This document shows positions 1-9,173 of a stretch of 64,000 bases of DNA, piece by piece. This DNA comes from Phycisphaerae bacterium (lineage in GTDB: Bacteria; Planctomycetota; Phycisphaerae; UBA1845; UTPLA1). Numbering within the stretch: the first letter of the stretch is position 1; each line of letters starts with the position of its first letter. The stretch is from positions 62,001 through 126,000 of the forward strand of contig JAHBXN010000003.1 in assembly GCA_019636475.1 (NCBI GenBank), written 5' to 3'. The position numbers and the translations under genes were made by a program. Under the pieces are notes generated by a model. The model was not told the origin of the DNA. It did not search any database and saw nothing but the letters and a program-made list of their open reading frames with translations.

Positions 1-882
1 GGCAATGCCGTCTGAGGCGACGCCCGTCATGACGCGATCGACGACATTGGGTGCAAAGACCACGACACTCAGTAGTACGATCGGCAGGGCTAGAAGAATT
101 CGCCGCCACTTCAGCACACCCAAAACGAGTCCAGTGGCGCAGAATGCGAGAAATCCCGCGCGGGATTTGAGCACCGCAAAACAGGGCACTACCGCTGCGT
201 TGGCAAGTAGCCAGCCGAATTTCAGCCAGTGCCTCTGTATGAGCAGTACCGCGATCAGGCCGGCCCAGAGTGTGAAGGCGAGGACTTCCCCCATGTCGTT
301 GGCATAAAGCCCCACGAGCTTGTCGGTCGCTCGCCGGGCCGCCGAATAGTCCATCGTGAACACGCCTGTCTTGAGCGACTTGTACATGAGGGCGGCGTAG
401 GCTGCTCCGCTGCCGACGGCGGTGAAAACGGCCTGCTTTACGCGCAGTCGCGTTGTCGCGCCGTCGTAGAACATGATGCCGACCATGAGGTACTTCATCG
501 GGTTGATGATTGTCTCCACGAATACGTCGCGAGCCGACGCGATCGCCCGACCGTCCGCGTGCATGGAATCGGAATCCATGACGGCCGTCAGGCCCGTCAA
601 CGTCAGCACCGAGGCGTAGGAGAGGACGATGAGTGCGACGCGCGGCGGCGTTTGGGCGCGTGGCGGATCATTGTGGCGTGTCAGTATCCACATTGAGAAA
701 ATCGCGAGAAAGGAGGCGTTCCACGGATTGAGTCCCTGGATTCCGGCGATTTCGCGGGGCATGTTGGGGTGCTGAGTGAGTACCGTGAGGAACACGAGGC
801 CACAAAGCGCAAGGAACCATCTGCGAACCGCGACCACGGCCAACCCGCACACAAACAGGTAGAGTAGAGTCAGCCGCAGCAT
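1..882 (-). CDS. O-antigen ligase / Wzy-like membrane protein, 3'-truncated by window edge
   Basis: The reading frame is open from an ATG at 882 to the left edge, giving 294 codons without a stop, so the C-terminus lies outside the window. The visible part is strongly hydrophobic, with many membrane segments (for example residues 1-20, 22-36, 80-98 and several in the last 100 residues). It contains a KSRAGFLAF segment resembling the conserved SRG-type region of the O-antigen ligase/polymerase family (Wzy_C). In that family the enzyme joins or polymerises lipid-linked glycan in the inner membrane. The start lies 6 bp downstream of the stop of the upstream methyltransferase, so it is probably in the same operon. 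The family assignment is inference from hydrophobicity, that motif and context; another polytopic polysaccharide protein is possible. Confidence 0.7.
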   Translation of the reverse strand, partial: MLRLTLLYLFVCGLAVVAVRRWFLALCGLVFLTVLTQHPNMPREIAGIQGLNPWNASFLAIFSMWILTRHNDPPRAQTPPRVALIVLSYASVLTLTGLTAVMDSDSMHADGRAIASARDVFVETIINPMKYLMVGIMFYDGATTRLRVKQAVFTAVGSGAAYAALMYKSLKTGVFTMDYSAARRATDKLVGLYANDMGEVLAFTLWAGLIAVLLIQRHWLKFGWLLANAAVVPCFAVLKSRAGFLAFCATGLVLGVLKWRRILLALPIVLLSVVVFAPNVVDRVMTGVASDGIA

Positions 883-888
883 GACGAA

Positions 889-1761
889 TCAACGCCTCCC
901 CAATTGCCGACCGCAAGTTTTTTTTGCGCGCACGACGATCGTTCCAGCCAACCAGGGTGACAAGGTTCGATTGTTTCTGAGGACGTGCGATGCAAATCTT
1001 GACGCGCGAAGCATCGGTCGAAAGCGCCCGAGCCGACCCCACGGACCGACTGTATGGAGCAGCATGGCGTCGATCTCGAATCCGTTGGAAGTCATTAACT
1101 GCCTTACCTCCGTTTTCGAGAACCGGCGGTGCGGATATCGCGACGATCGTAACGCGTTGACCGCGGGATTGTTCGAAGATGCCCGCAAGCGATGGACCCA
1201 GGTATCCAGCATGCGCTCCAGTGACAGCAGCTTTCGAAAGATGCTTCCGCGATTCGGAAATGAGACAATGAACGCGCCGCCCGGCCGCAGCACCCGGAAG
1301 ACGGCAGCCAGTGCGGCCGTGGGATCGGGCAGATACTCAAGCATGCCGAGTGATGTCACAACGTCGGCACATTCGTCTGTGAACGGCAACGCTGCGGCAT
1401 CGGCCGCCAGGAACCGGTCTGATGGATGCGTACGTCGGGCGACGGCGACCATTTCCGGGACAAAATCGACACCGGTCACACGCATCAAGTCACGCGGCAG
1501 GCCATCGAGCACGTCGCCTGTGCCGCAGCCGACGTCGAGAACTCGGAGTGATTGTTCGGCTGCGTTCAAGAGCGGCCAGAGCAGCCGATGAACGCATTCT
1601 CGCCGCATTGCCAAGTCGAGATCAGCCATGCTCCTGGGTGTTCCGCTGTAGCGCGTGCTCCATTGTGCGCTTTGAATCGAGAAATGACGGCGCACGGCAC
1701 ACGTGTCATCTGTGCCGCGCGGAGTTGCCTGATCGCCGGTGCGCATGTCCTGCTTGTTCAT
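889..1761 (-). CDS. class I SAM-dependent methyltransferase
   Basis: A 290-aa protein with a class I methyltransferase fold. Motif I VLDVGCGTGDVLD lies at about residues 73-85, an acidic strand-2 end (VTGVDF) follows, and a post-motif LRPGGAFIVSFPN segment is present, as in the Methyltransf_11 group. The substrate cannot be read from sequence. In this operon it most likely O- or N-methylates a sugar or a lipid-linked intermediate. Its ATG overlaps the stop of the upstream methyltransferase by 4 bp (ATGA), which indicates translational coupling. Its sequence differs clearly from the neighbouring methyltransferase, so the two probably act on different substrates rather than being a recent duplication. 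Confidence 0.88.
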   Translation of the reverse strand: MNKQDMRTGDQATPRGTDDTCAVRRHFSIQSAQWSTRYSGTPRSMADLDLAMRRECVHRLLWPLLNAAEQSLRVLDVGCGTGDVLDGLPRDLMRVTGVDFVPEMVAVARRTHPSDRFLAADAAALPFTDECADVVTSLGMLEYLPDPTAALAAVFRVLRPGGAFIVSFPNRGSIFRKLLSLERMLDTWVHRLRASSNNPAVNALRSSRYPHRRFSKTEVRQLMTSNGFEIDAMLLHTVGPWGRLGRFRPMLRASRFASHVLRNNRTLSPWLAGTIVVRAKKTCGRQLGRR

Positions 1762-2522
1762 CGCGCGTACTCCGGTCGAGACGGTCCAACAGGAGCGGCG
1801 AGCCGCGGTCTGGTGAATACTGCAAGGATCAGGTGCCGAAGACCTTCAATCGGCCGAATGGTGCGCTCAAGCAGAACGCCAAGTCGATAGGCGACAGTGG
1901 AAAACATGAGATAGTGGGGGTGGTGGGTAATGTACTTGATCTCATCAACCTCCAATCCTGCATCGAGCGCGAGTTCCGCCAGCACGCCTGCGGAATTCGC
2001 CCTGTAGTACGCCGGAAACGTGTCATGTTCGACTGTCCCGGACGCGAAACGGTTCAGCGTTTGCCGAAGGACATGTGGCAGCGCCCGCGCGATTGCGATC
2101 GGAGGAAATAGCCGATTGACGGTCATGATGATCAAGCGACCTGATGGCTTGAGGATTCGCGAGCACTCGCGAAACACCTCCGCGGGATCGGCGAGATGTT
2201 CCGCGACATTGGCCATGGCGATGACATCGACTGAGGCATCGCGTAGCGCGATGCGATGGGCATCACCTTTGATCAGACGCGATCGGCCAAGCTCGTCGAG
2301 CTGCCCGGCGATTTCCATATCAATCCCGATTCCCAGACCAAATCCCAGCGCCATGCGCGCCAGCCGCCGGCCCTCGCGTCCGCAGCCGATTTCGAGCAGC
2401 ACCGCACCATCGTCCGCGCTGGCTGCGACCGCGGCTTCATATCGCAGACCCGGCCATTCCTCACGGGGATAGTAGCGATCGCGAAGCGCGTTGCATTTCC
2501 TGATGGAGTCGTTCGGTTTCAT
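1758..2522 (-). CDS. class I SAM-dependent methyltransferase
   Basis: A 254-aa protein with motif I LLEIGCGREGRRLARMA (about residues 42-58), an acidic GIDME strand 2, a DVIAMANVAEHLADP motif and an ILKPSGRLIIMTVN motif, typical of Methyltransf_11-type enzymes. The C-terminal half contains a possible membrane-associating stretch (HLILAVFT). Genes of this type in polysaccharide clusters commonly modify sugars or lipid carriers, but the target here is unknown. It overlaps the next methyltransferase by 4 bp. It starts 22 bp downstream of the two-domain oxidoreductase stop, so it is a clear operon member. Confidence 0.88.
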   Translation of the reverse strand: MKPNDSIRKCNALRDRYYPREEWPGLRYEAAVAASADDGAVLLEIGCGREGRRLARMALGFGLGIGIDMEIAGQLDELGRSRLIKGDAHRIALRDASVDVIAMANVAEHLADPAEVFRECSRILKPSGRLIIMTVNRLFPPIAIARALPHVLRQTLNRFASGTVEHDTFPAYYRANSAGVLAELALDAGLEVDEIKYITHHPHYLMFSTVAYRLGVLLERTIRPIEGLRHLILAVFTRPRLAAPVGPSRPEYAR

Positions 2523-2544
2523 TTAACCTCCGCGGGGCCGCAGT

Positions 2545-4821
2545 TCACGGCCTTCCTAGCGATCGATCCTCCGGCTGCCCGGTTTGGCTGATCTCGCAAA
2601 TCGGGTCGATGCTGTTCGCGAGCAGTGTGGCCTCATTTCTCGGCCCGCAAGCGATCTGTTCGCGGCGACGGCATGTCACCGGCTGTTGCGTCACCATTGA
2701 TTCCGAAATGGCGAAGGTCGCCACCGTCGCTGACACGGCGTCCTCAAACGGCAGTGCGACTTCGCTGGCCGAGCGAATCGCATGGAAGAATGCAGCCATT
2801 TCTTCGACGTGGCCCTTGCCGCGGCCTCGAATTCTTCGCGTCTTGCCGCCCGCTACAAGGTACGCGGTCTTCCAGTTATCGATCACGGCTGACTTGTTCT
2901 GCCCGAAGACTTCGATGCGTTCCTTGCCGATGGACGGATCGCCGTTCGCGACATAAACGAGCGACGCGGTTGAGCCGTCCATCATGCGCATCACGGTGGA
3001 ACAGTTCGCGTTCTGTGCGCCCGGCGTTCTGCCACCGATCATTTCAGTAAAGACGCGAACCGGCTGACATCCGCAGATGTATTGAATAAGGTCAACGAAA
3101 TGGCAACCTTCGCTGATGATCCGCCAGCCGCCTTGTTCGGGGTCCTCGTACCATGATTCTCCGCCGACCTTTCCCGCGTTCACGCGACAGACGATTTCCA
3201 GCGGCGTGTTTCGGCCCGCGAAGTGGTTCTTCACGGCGGCCGACAGCGGACTGAATCGGCGATTGAATCCAGGCATGACCAGCTTGGCGCATCCGGCACG
3301 AGCGGCGATCACCGCTTCAAGCTGGTCATGGCACAGGGCGAGCGGTTTTTCGACGAATACATGTTTGCCGGCTTCGAGGGCTTCACAGACGAATCGCGCG
3401 TGGGTGTCGTGACGCGTGGCGATGACGACTGCATCGATTTGAGGATCGGTGAGCAGAGCGCGGTAATCCGTGGAAGAGTTCTCGAATGCGTGTCGCCTGG
3501 CTACACTGGCTGCGGACAGTCCGCCTGCTGAACAGACGGAAATCAGGCGCGCGTTCGGAGCCTTCTTCAATGCCGGGATCAGCGTCGCGGTTGCGAAATG
3601 TCCTGCGCCGATGAGACCAATGCCGACCGGCCCGGCGGAGAGCTGGCCGTTGAGATAGGTTCTCGGGAGCGTGATTTTCCGCTGGATCGGCGCGCTGGAG
3701 GAGTATTCAAAAAGCATGCCCACGGCGTGTCGGCCGGGCGATTCATGCAGTTCGCGATAAGCGATGGGAGCATCGGCAAACTTGAATACGCTCGGGCCGA
3801 GTCTGGAAGGACTGACCGCGCCGGATTCGACGAGGCGTAGAAACTCCTCCATGTTGCGACCTTCGGTCCAGCGAACGTAGCCGATCGGGTAATCGACGCC
3901 TTTCTGTTCGTAAGCGGGATCGTGGCGTCCCGGTCCGTACGACCGTGACATGACAACGGAAAGCTCTTTGCTGTAGTAGGTCTGCCAATCGGCATGAACC
4001 GGCACCATTCCGACGATGATGACGCGCCCGCGATCGCGCAAGATCTTTCCAGCTAGATCCAGCGGATCGGCGCTGCGGGTGCTGGCCGCGATGTAGGCGG
4101 CGTCCGCACCGACACCGTTGGTGACTTCGAGTACAACCGCCTCCACGCCAGCATCCTGACGTGCCACTGCGATGTCAGCGCCACATTGCCGCGCAAGTTC
4201 GAGCTTCTGTGCATCGACATCGATGCCGATTACTTTGCAACCCGCCGCCTTGAGCACCTGTACCGCCAGCAGTCCGACGAGGCCCAGTCCGATGACGACA
4301 ACGCAATCTCCGAGGCCGACGCCCCCTTGGCGCACTCCGTTCAGCGCAATTGCGCCAACGGTGGAGAACGCGGCATCCTGCATCGAAATCGTGTCAGCAA
4401 TGCGAACGCAGAGATTCCGGGGGACCGAAACGAATTCCGCGTGCATCGCGACGCCTTCGCCCGCGCAGGCTACGCGATCGCCGATGCGCAGGTTATCCAC
4501 ACCCGCTCCGACCTCTTCAACCACACCGGCAAGACTGTATCCGAGCGGCGTCAGCGCACCTAGTCGTTCCCGCACCTTCTGAATGGTTTCCCTCAGTCCG
4601 GTTGAGCGGATACTCTCCACGACCTGTCTGACTTTGTCCGGGCGCGAACAGGCCTTGGCGATCAGATTCATACGAGCCTGGTCCACCTTCATGCGTTCGG
4701 TTCCGCTTGACACCAGGGAAAATGCAGTGCGGACGAGGACGCTTCCGGGCCGGCAAAGCGGCGTCGGCACATGCTCGAGGTAGAGCGCGCCGGAGCGATA
4801 GTTTTGAACGATCTGCCTCAT
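2545..4821 (-). CDS. two-domain oxidoreductase: zinc-type alcohol dehydrogenase fused to Gfo/Idh/MocA dehydrogenase
   Basis: A 758-aa fusion. Residues 1-375 are a medium-chain dehydrogenase (MDR), with a GroES-like part and the nucleotide-binding segment VVVIGLGLVGLLAVQVLKAA at about 174-193. Residues from about 395 form a Gfo/Idh/MocA module, starting with GIGLIGAGHFATATLIPALK and containing the family-typical VEKPLAL motif. Proteins with this paired architecture are known from bacterial polysaccharide clusters, where they are thought to act in nucleotide-sugar or sugar-acid oxidation-reduction; the actual substrate is not known. It lies between an adenylating enzyme and a methyltransferase with short gaps (44 and 22 bp). 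Both nucleotide-binding motifs look intact. Confidence 0.9.
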   Translation of the reverse strand: MRQIVQNYRSGALYLEHVPTPLCRPGSVLVRTAFSLVSSGTERMKVDQARMNLIAKACSRPDKVRQVVESIRSTGLRETIQKVRERLGALTPLGYSLAGVVEEVGAGVDNLRIGDRVACAGEGVAMHAEFVSVPRNLCVRIADTISMQDAAFSTVGAIALNGVRQGGVGLGDCVVVIGLGLVGLLAVQVLKAAGCKVIGIDVDAQKLELARQCGADIAVARQDAGVEAVVLEVTNGVGADAAYIAASTRSADPLDLAGKILRDRGRVIIVGMVPVHADWQTYYSKELSVVMSRSYGPGRHDPAYEQKGVDYPIGYVRWTEGRNMEEFLRLVESGAVSPSRLGPSVFKFADAPIAYRELHESPGRHAVGMLFEYSSSAPIQRKITLPRTYLNGQLSAGPVGIGLIGAGHFATATLIPALKKAPNARLISVCSAGGLSAASVARRHAFENSSTDYRALLTDPQIDAVVIATRHDTHARFVCEALEAGKHVFVEKPLALCHDQLEAVIAARAGCAKLVMPGFNRRFSPLSAAVKNHFAGRNTPLEIVCRVNAGKVGGESWYEDPEQGGWRIISEGCHFVDLIQYICGCQPVRVFTEMIGGRTPGAQNANCSTVMRMMDGSTASLVYVANGDPSIGKERIEVFGQNKSAVIDNWKTAYLVAGGKTRRIRGRGKGHVEEMAAFFHAIRSASEVALPFEDAVSATVATFAISESMVTQQPVTCRRREQIACGPRNEATLLANSIDPICEISQTGQPEDRSLGRP

Positions 4822-4865
4822 GCCTGTCCGCTCCCGTACCGTGCCAAAGCGCTAACGCACGTTGC

Positions 4866-6320
4866 CTACCTGACTTCGCAAGCCGTGTGAGTTTCGGTTT
4901 TTCCGCTGAGATACGTCTCCAGGTCGATCCGCTGATCGACGTATGTGCTTTTGCCGCGCTGAGTGAGTTCGATCGTTTCGCAGGGCTCGATATCAAAGTG
5001 AATTCGTCCCGCGAGCTTTCGCTCCAGATTGCGTCGCATTCGATGCAGTTGCACGTCCGTAAGTTTGGTCCACGGCACGACCCGGAGCGTCGCGCAGCCC
5101 GGCGTATGCTGTCGAAACTGAAACTGCCTTACTGCATTAAAGGTTTCGTCGTGCATGTTGATCGCCGTCCACGCGATCAATGAGCCGTCGATCGCGACGA
5201 GCAACTCCTGTGTGCGATGACCTTGTATGTCTCGGATGATCGGCATATGACGGCCGCAGTGACTGCACGTGTTTCCGACATAGGTTGCATAGTCGCCGGT
5301 GCGATAGCGAATAAAGGGCGTGACCGTGTTGATGAATCCGGTTCCAACGATTTCGCCTACCTGTCCCTGCGTTGTCACCGGTCGGCCGTGTTCGTCAAGC
5401 AGTTCAAAGTGACCGTACGTCGGCCAAACGTGGTAGTCGTTTGAGTGTTCGCACTCCGCGGCGAGAACAAGTTTTTCACTGTGGCCATACCAGGAGAAAT
5501 AGCGCACGCCCCAGAGGCGTTCGGTGGCGTCGCGATCGGCGGCGTGAACCATTTCGGAACCGGCGAGGATGCCGCGCACGTTGCGCGGAGCCTCCTGTCC
5601 GGATTGCACGAGGAAACGCGTGATCGCTGCAATGGACGAAGGGTACACATGCAGAAAGCACGGCCCGATTGTCGAGATGTGCGTGAGATATCGCCAGATC
5701 TCGGCGTCGCTCATGTGAAAGTTACTGTACGCGTGACGGCGAAGAATGGGGTCATATTCATGTCGAAGCCCCGTTGCGTCCGGGCTTACGACCTGTCCGC
5801 GAAAGACCGCCTGCACGCTCTCGGGTGTGTATCCGACACGCTGCCAGCCGGCGACAAGATAGGCGTACTCAACCGCGGATCGATCGGCACCGATGTGGAA
5901 TCCCAGCGGCTGGCCACTTGATCCGCCAGTCGAGACAAAATCCACGCCGGCTGATCCAGGCAATGTGGTCATCATTTCGCGGCCGTGTGCACGAATGGTC
6001 GATTTGTCGATGAGCGGCAGGTCCGCGATGTCCTCAGGAGACTTCAGTTCGCGAATGTCGAATCCGATCGCTTTGAAAACGCGCCTGTAATATGGTGATT
6101 TCTGCGATGCCAGCGTCAGGATCCGGCGTAGACGATACAACTGCTCGGCGCGCGTTTCATCCGCGCTCCAATGGTCCACGGCCTGCGCGAAGGCGAGGTG
6201 TGAACGAAACCGCCTGCCGAGAAGCCATTGCGGCGGGATATGGCTAATCACCCATCCGATGCCGCGCTTCACGGACAGCGGCGTGCGCTCCCACAGGTTT
6301 TTTCGGGATATCGCTCTCAT
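4866..6320 (-). CDS. CapK/PaaK-like adenylate-forming enzyme (phenylacetate-CoA ligase family)
   Basis: A 484-aa member of the phenylacetate-CoA ligase (PaaK/CapK) branch of the adenylate-forming superfamily. The phosphate loop is FVSTGGSSGQPLGFH. A C-terminal IRYRTGDYATYVG motif is followed by CSHCGR, the likely zinc-binding pair of this branch. I chose the ATG at 6320; an in-frame TTG 12 bp upstream is less likely. Such CapK-like genes are frequent in polysaccharide clusters, probably activating an acyl or amino-acid group for glycan decoration, but their biochemistry is mostly unsettled. A second, clearly divergent member sits two genes upstream (9174-10538), so two different acyl groups may be handled. 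Confidence 0.85.
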   Translation of the reverse strand: MRAISRKNLWERTPLSVKRGIGWVISHIPPQWLLGRRFRSHLAFAQAVDHWSADETRAEQLYRLRRILTLASQKSPYYRRVFKAIGFDIRELKSPEDIADLPLIDKSTIRAHGREMMTTLPGSAGVDFVSTGGSSGQPLGFHIGADRSAVEYAYLVAGWQRVGYTPESVQAVFRGQVVSPDATGLRHEYDPILRRHAYSNFHMSDAEIWRYLTHISTIGPCFLHVYPSSIAAITRFLVQSGQEAPRNVRGILAGSEMVHAADRDATERLWGVRYFSWYGHSEKLVLAAECEHSNDYHVWPTYGHFELLDEHGRPVTTQGQVGEIVGTGFINTVTPFIRYRTGDYATYVGNTCSHCGRHMPIIRDIQGHRTQELLVAIDGSLIAWTAINMHDETFNAVRQFQFRQHTPGCATLRVVPWTKLTDVQLHRMRRNLERKLAGRIHFDIEPCETIELTQRGKSTYVDQRIDLETYLSGKTETHTACEVR

Positions 6321-6458
6321 GCCCCCAACCAAAGTTATGCCGCCGGGCTGCCTGCAATCAACAACTCGTCGGCGACAGGCAGATCTTTGAAAACGATCTC
6401 AACGCATCCGCATTGAGCCGCTAACCGGTGCGAGCGGGTCGATGAGACCGCCGGGTAA

Positions 6459-9116
6459 TTATCCAAACGCAGCAGCCGCGCCGATGCGCGAGGCCGGTCG
6501 AAGCCACGTCGTCAGACGAGCCGCACCAATCGAAGCCGCAGGCGCAATCAACATCACCATCGGCAAACAGAACCGTGAGGAATGGACAATAATCATCGAA
6601 TAGAGGACCACGAAGGCGAAGACAAATAGTCCGAATATTTCCGTCTCCAACCCTCGATTTCGATGTAGGCCGGGTAGCGCAATAATTCCAAACAGCAACA
6701 GGACGCCATTGACGACGCCGTTCGCGACCGATTTGAGTGCACCTGACGAGAAGTACCAAAAACGTACGGAATTGACTGCCAGTTTTCGAAACATGAGGAA
6801 CGGTGAATCAAACATCATGTCAAGCGCTGCGCGTCCGTAGAGATGATCGATATCGGCTGGCACGTCCAGATAATTCGTGGGGCGAAGTTGGTGATTGTAA
6901 ATCGCGGCTCCGTGTGTTTTGCGGACGTATTCGATGGCGCGAGCGCGTCCGTAGGCAAGACTCGTGTCACAATCGCTCCACTCCTCGATCATGAAGTTTC
7001 CGATCAGCGCGTTGTAGCCAGTGCCGCCCGTGATCAGGATCAACTGATTCGCGACGACAAGGTTGCGCGCGGTCCAGATCGAGATGAATGCCGTCGCAAC
7101 GCAAATCGCCGTGACGAGGTGCTTGATGAGTCCGGCACGCAATGATTGACGCATTTCCGACGCGCCTCTCAATTTCGTCCGCACGATCAGGTATGCGCCG
7201 ATGATAAACGGTATCGGAAGGATAACGGCCTTTGTCAATGCTGCGAACGCGAAAGCAAGACCGTGCAGGAAACCGTTTGCGGCGGTCGGTCTCTGAACAA
7301 GTCGCAACAATGTGAGCGCGTACAGGCTGACTGCAAACGCAAAAAACGTATCAGAGAAGCCGCTCGTGCAGTAGTAAATTGACAATGGGAAGAAGATCGC
7401 CGGCACGGTCAGCATGAAGCCGGCGCGCTCACCGACGAAACGCTTCGCAATCAGGAACACAAACGCGCAAGTTAGTGCTGACACCAGACAATTTACCAAC
7501 AGAACTGCCGTGCCGATGTCACCCAGAAGTGCGTAAACCGCGGCCAGCGCGAAAGGGAACATCGGCGCGCGGTAGGTTGTCGGCGGGGCGTCGGCGCTGA
7601 ATGCATATTTCCCGTGCTCGATTAACGTCCTGGCGATCTGGACGTAGCCGTCGGTTGAGGAGTAGAAATCCGGCTGAGAAGGACCGGTACGGAGATTCAG
7701 CGAGGGGACCGCCACAAAGCAGAAGAGCAAACGCACCGCCAGCGCGACGGTGGTGATCAGCGTAAGGCGCCGCAGGGTCGATTCGGGCGCAACCACGGGT
7801 ACATCCGCCGGCGCACTGCGTCGAGGTTGCGATGGATTCGCACAGACACTGCGATCATATCCGTCTAACGAATCAAAGGAGTCGCACCATCTCCGTGCCA
7901 CGGCCGGGACGCTTGCATGGGCTAGGGCCGTCTGTGGAGCCCGGCGAGAGAGCTTCTTAAGGAGATCGGCATTATTCAGGAGCGACGCGATTTTCTCTGC
8001 GGTAGCATCAGTTTCTTCCGGATTGATAATGATGCCGGTCTCGCCATCCCGGACGAGATCGCCAAGTTCTCCGACGGCGGGAACGATCGCCGGCAGGCCG
8101 GCTGCCATGGCTTCCATCATGGCGATGGAGAGTCCCTCGTTTTCGGATGTCATGATAAAGGCACGAGCGCTAGGCAAGAGTCGATCGACATCGTCTCGCT
8201 TCCCCATGAAGACGATGTGTTGCGAAATACCGAGCCGCGACGCATGATCTCGAAGCTTCGACTCTTCGGGTCCGTCCCCGACAATCGCCACGCGAACGCC
8301 CGGAATGATATGCCGCAGCCTTGCGACGATGTTCAACAGGCGGTCATATCGCTTCACATCGACGAGCCGTCCGACGGCGATCAGATCAATCGCGTCATCG
8401 ACAGGCCGAGGAGAGTTGTGCGGCTCGGCGAATCTGTCGGCAATGCTTCCGGGAATGATTCGGCAACGATCACCCGCGCCGATCGAGTTAATGTACTCCG
8501 CGGCCGATTGCCCGCGAACAATGACGAGATCGAACGCCCGTACAAGTCGAATCATCAGACGCTCACGGAACGCAGAGAATCGTCGCTGCCGCCGCAGGAG
8601 CGTGTTCTCGCTGCCAATTCCGCCGCCGATCACCTGCACAGGTCCACCGGTCATCTGATACGCCGCCAGAACGCCGAACCATCGCGCCGCCACAAGGCAC
8701 ATGAGGGCGTTTGGCATAATGTGGTAGCCCATGAGAAGTTGCGGCCGCGCGGTCCGCGCAACGCGCATCAGCATCAAGAATCGAGCGAGCGTCCGGCCGA
8801 GCACACGCATCAGAAACGGGGATGGGGTTCGATAGACGACCTTGTCAATCGCATCGAGCGGTTGGTCACAAACGACCAAGATCCGCCTGACGCGATTGCA
8901 GTGAACAAGGGGCATGACATGGGATCGAAACCATCCGCCGTTGTAGAATGTACCTGCCATGACGACATCAATGCCGTCGCGGTCCGCGACCGTTCGCGCC
9001 CCGGCCTTGCAGAACCACGCGCGCACCCGGCTTCCGAGCGCGGTCGCCGCCATCGTCACCGTCAGGATGATCGTGACGAGCGCTTGTGCCAGGATGGATT
9101 CGAGCCACGTCTTCAT
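6459..9116 (-). CDS. fusion: GT4 glycosyltransferase + polytopic GT39/PMT-like membrane domain
   Basis: An 885-aa protein with two parts. After an N-terminal hydrophobic segment (about 8-28), residues 48-415 form a GT4 (GT-B fold) transferase with VGRLVDVKRYDRL, VAIVGDGPEE and the donor-site E-x7-E pair E327/E335 inside EGLSIAMMEAMAAGLP. After a proline-rich linker (425-447), residues 450-885 are polytopic. They begin with a membrane segment and a loop containing DFYSSTDGYVQIARTL and TTYRAPMFPF, similar in layout to lipid-phosphate-sugar-dependent glycosyltransferases (GT39/ArnT-like). One polypeptide may therefore combine a cytosolic nucleotide-sugar-dependent step with a membrane-side lipid-sugar-dependent step. 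The GT4 assignment is firm; the C-terminal family is inferred from topology and motifs. Confidence 0.82.
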   Translation of the reverse strand: MKTWLESILAQALVTIILTVTMAATALGSRVRAWFCKAGARTVADRDGIDVVMAGTFYNGGWFRSHVMPLVHCNRVRRILVVCDQPLDAIDKVVYRTPSPFLMRVLGRTLARFLMLMRVARTARPQLLMGYHIMPNALMCLVAARWFGVLAAYQMTGGPVQVIGGGIGSENTLLRRQRRFSAFRERLMIRLVRAFDLVIVRGQSAAEYINSIGAGDRCRIIPGSIADRFAEPHNSPRPVDDAIDLIAVGRLVDVKRYDRLLNIVARLRHIIPGVRVAIVGDGPEESKLRDHASRLGISQHIVFMGKRDDVDRLLPSARAFIMTSENEGLSIAMMEAMAAGLPAIVPAVGELGDLVRDGETGIIINPEETDATAEKIASLLNNADLLKKLSRRAPQTALAHASVPAVARRWCDSFDSLDGYDRSVCANPSQPRRSAPADVPVVAPESTLRRLTLITTVALAVRLLFCFVAVPSLNLRTGPSQPDFYSSTDGYVQIARTLIEHGKYAFSADAPPTTYRAPMFPFALAAVYALLGDIGTAVLLVNCLVSALTCAFVFLIAKRFVGERAGFMLTVPAIFFPLSIYYCTSGFSDTFFAFAVSLYALTLLRLVQRPTAANGFLHGLAFAFAALTKAVILPIPFIIGAYLIVRTKLRGASEMRQSLRAGLIKHLVTAICVATAFISIWTARNLVVANQLILITGGTGYNALIGNFMIEEWSDCDTSLAYGRARAIEYVRKTHGAAIYNHQLRPTNYLDVPADIDHLYGRAALDMMFDSPFLMFRKLAVNSVRFWYFSSGALKSVANGVVNGVLLLFGIIALPGLHRNRGLETEIFGLFVFAFVVLYSMIIVHSSRFCLPMVMLIAPAASIGAARLTTWLRPASRIGAAAAFG

Positions 9117-9173
9117 GCTAGTTCACGCACCGCGTTATCGATCCGAAGCGCCAATGCTCGGCCTAACATTTCG

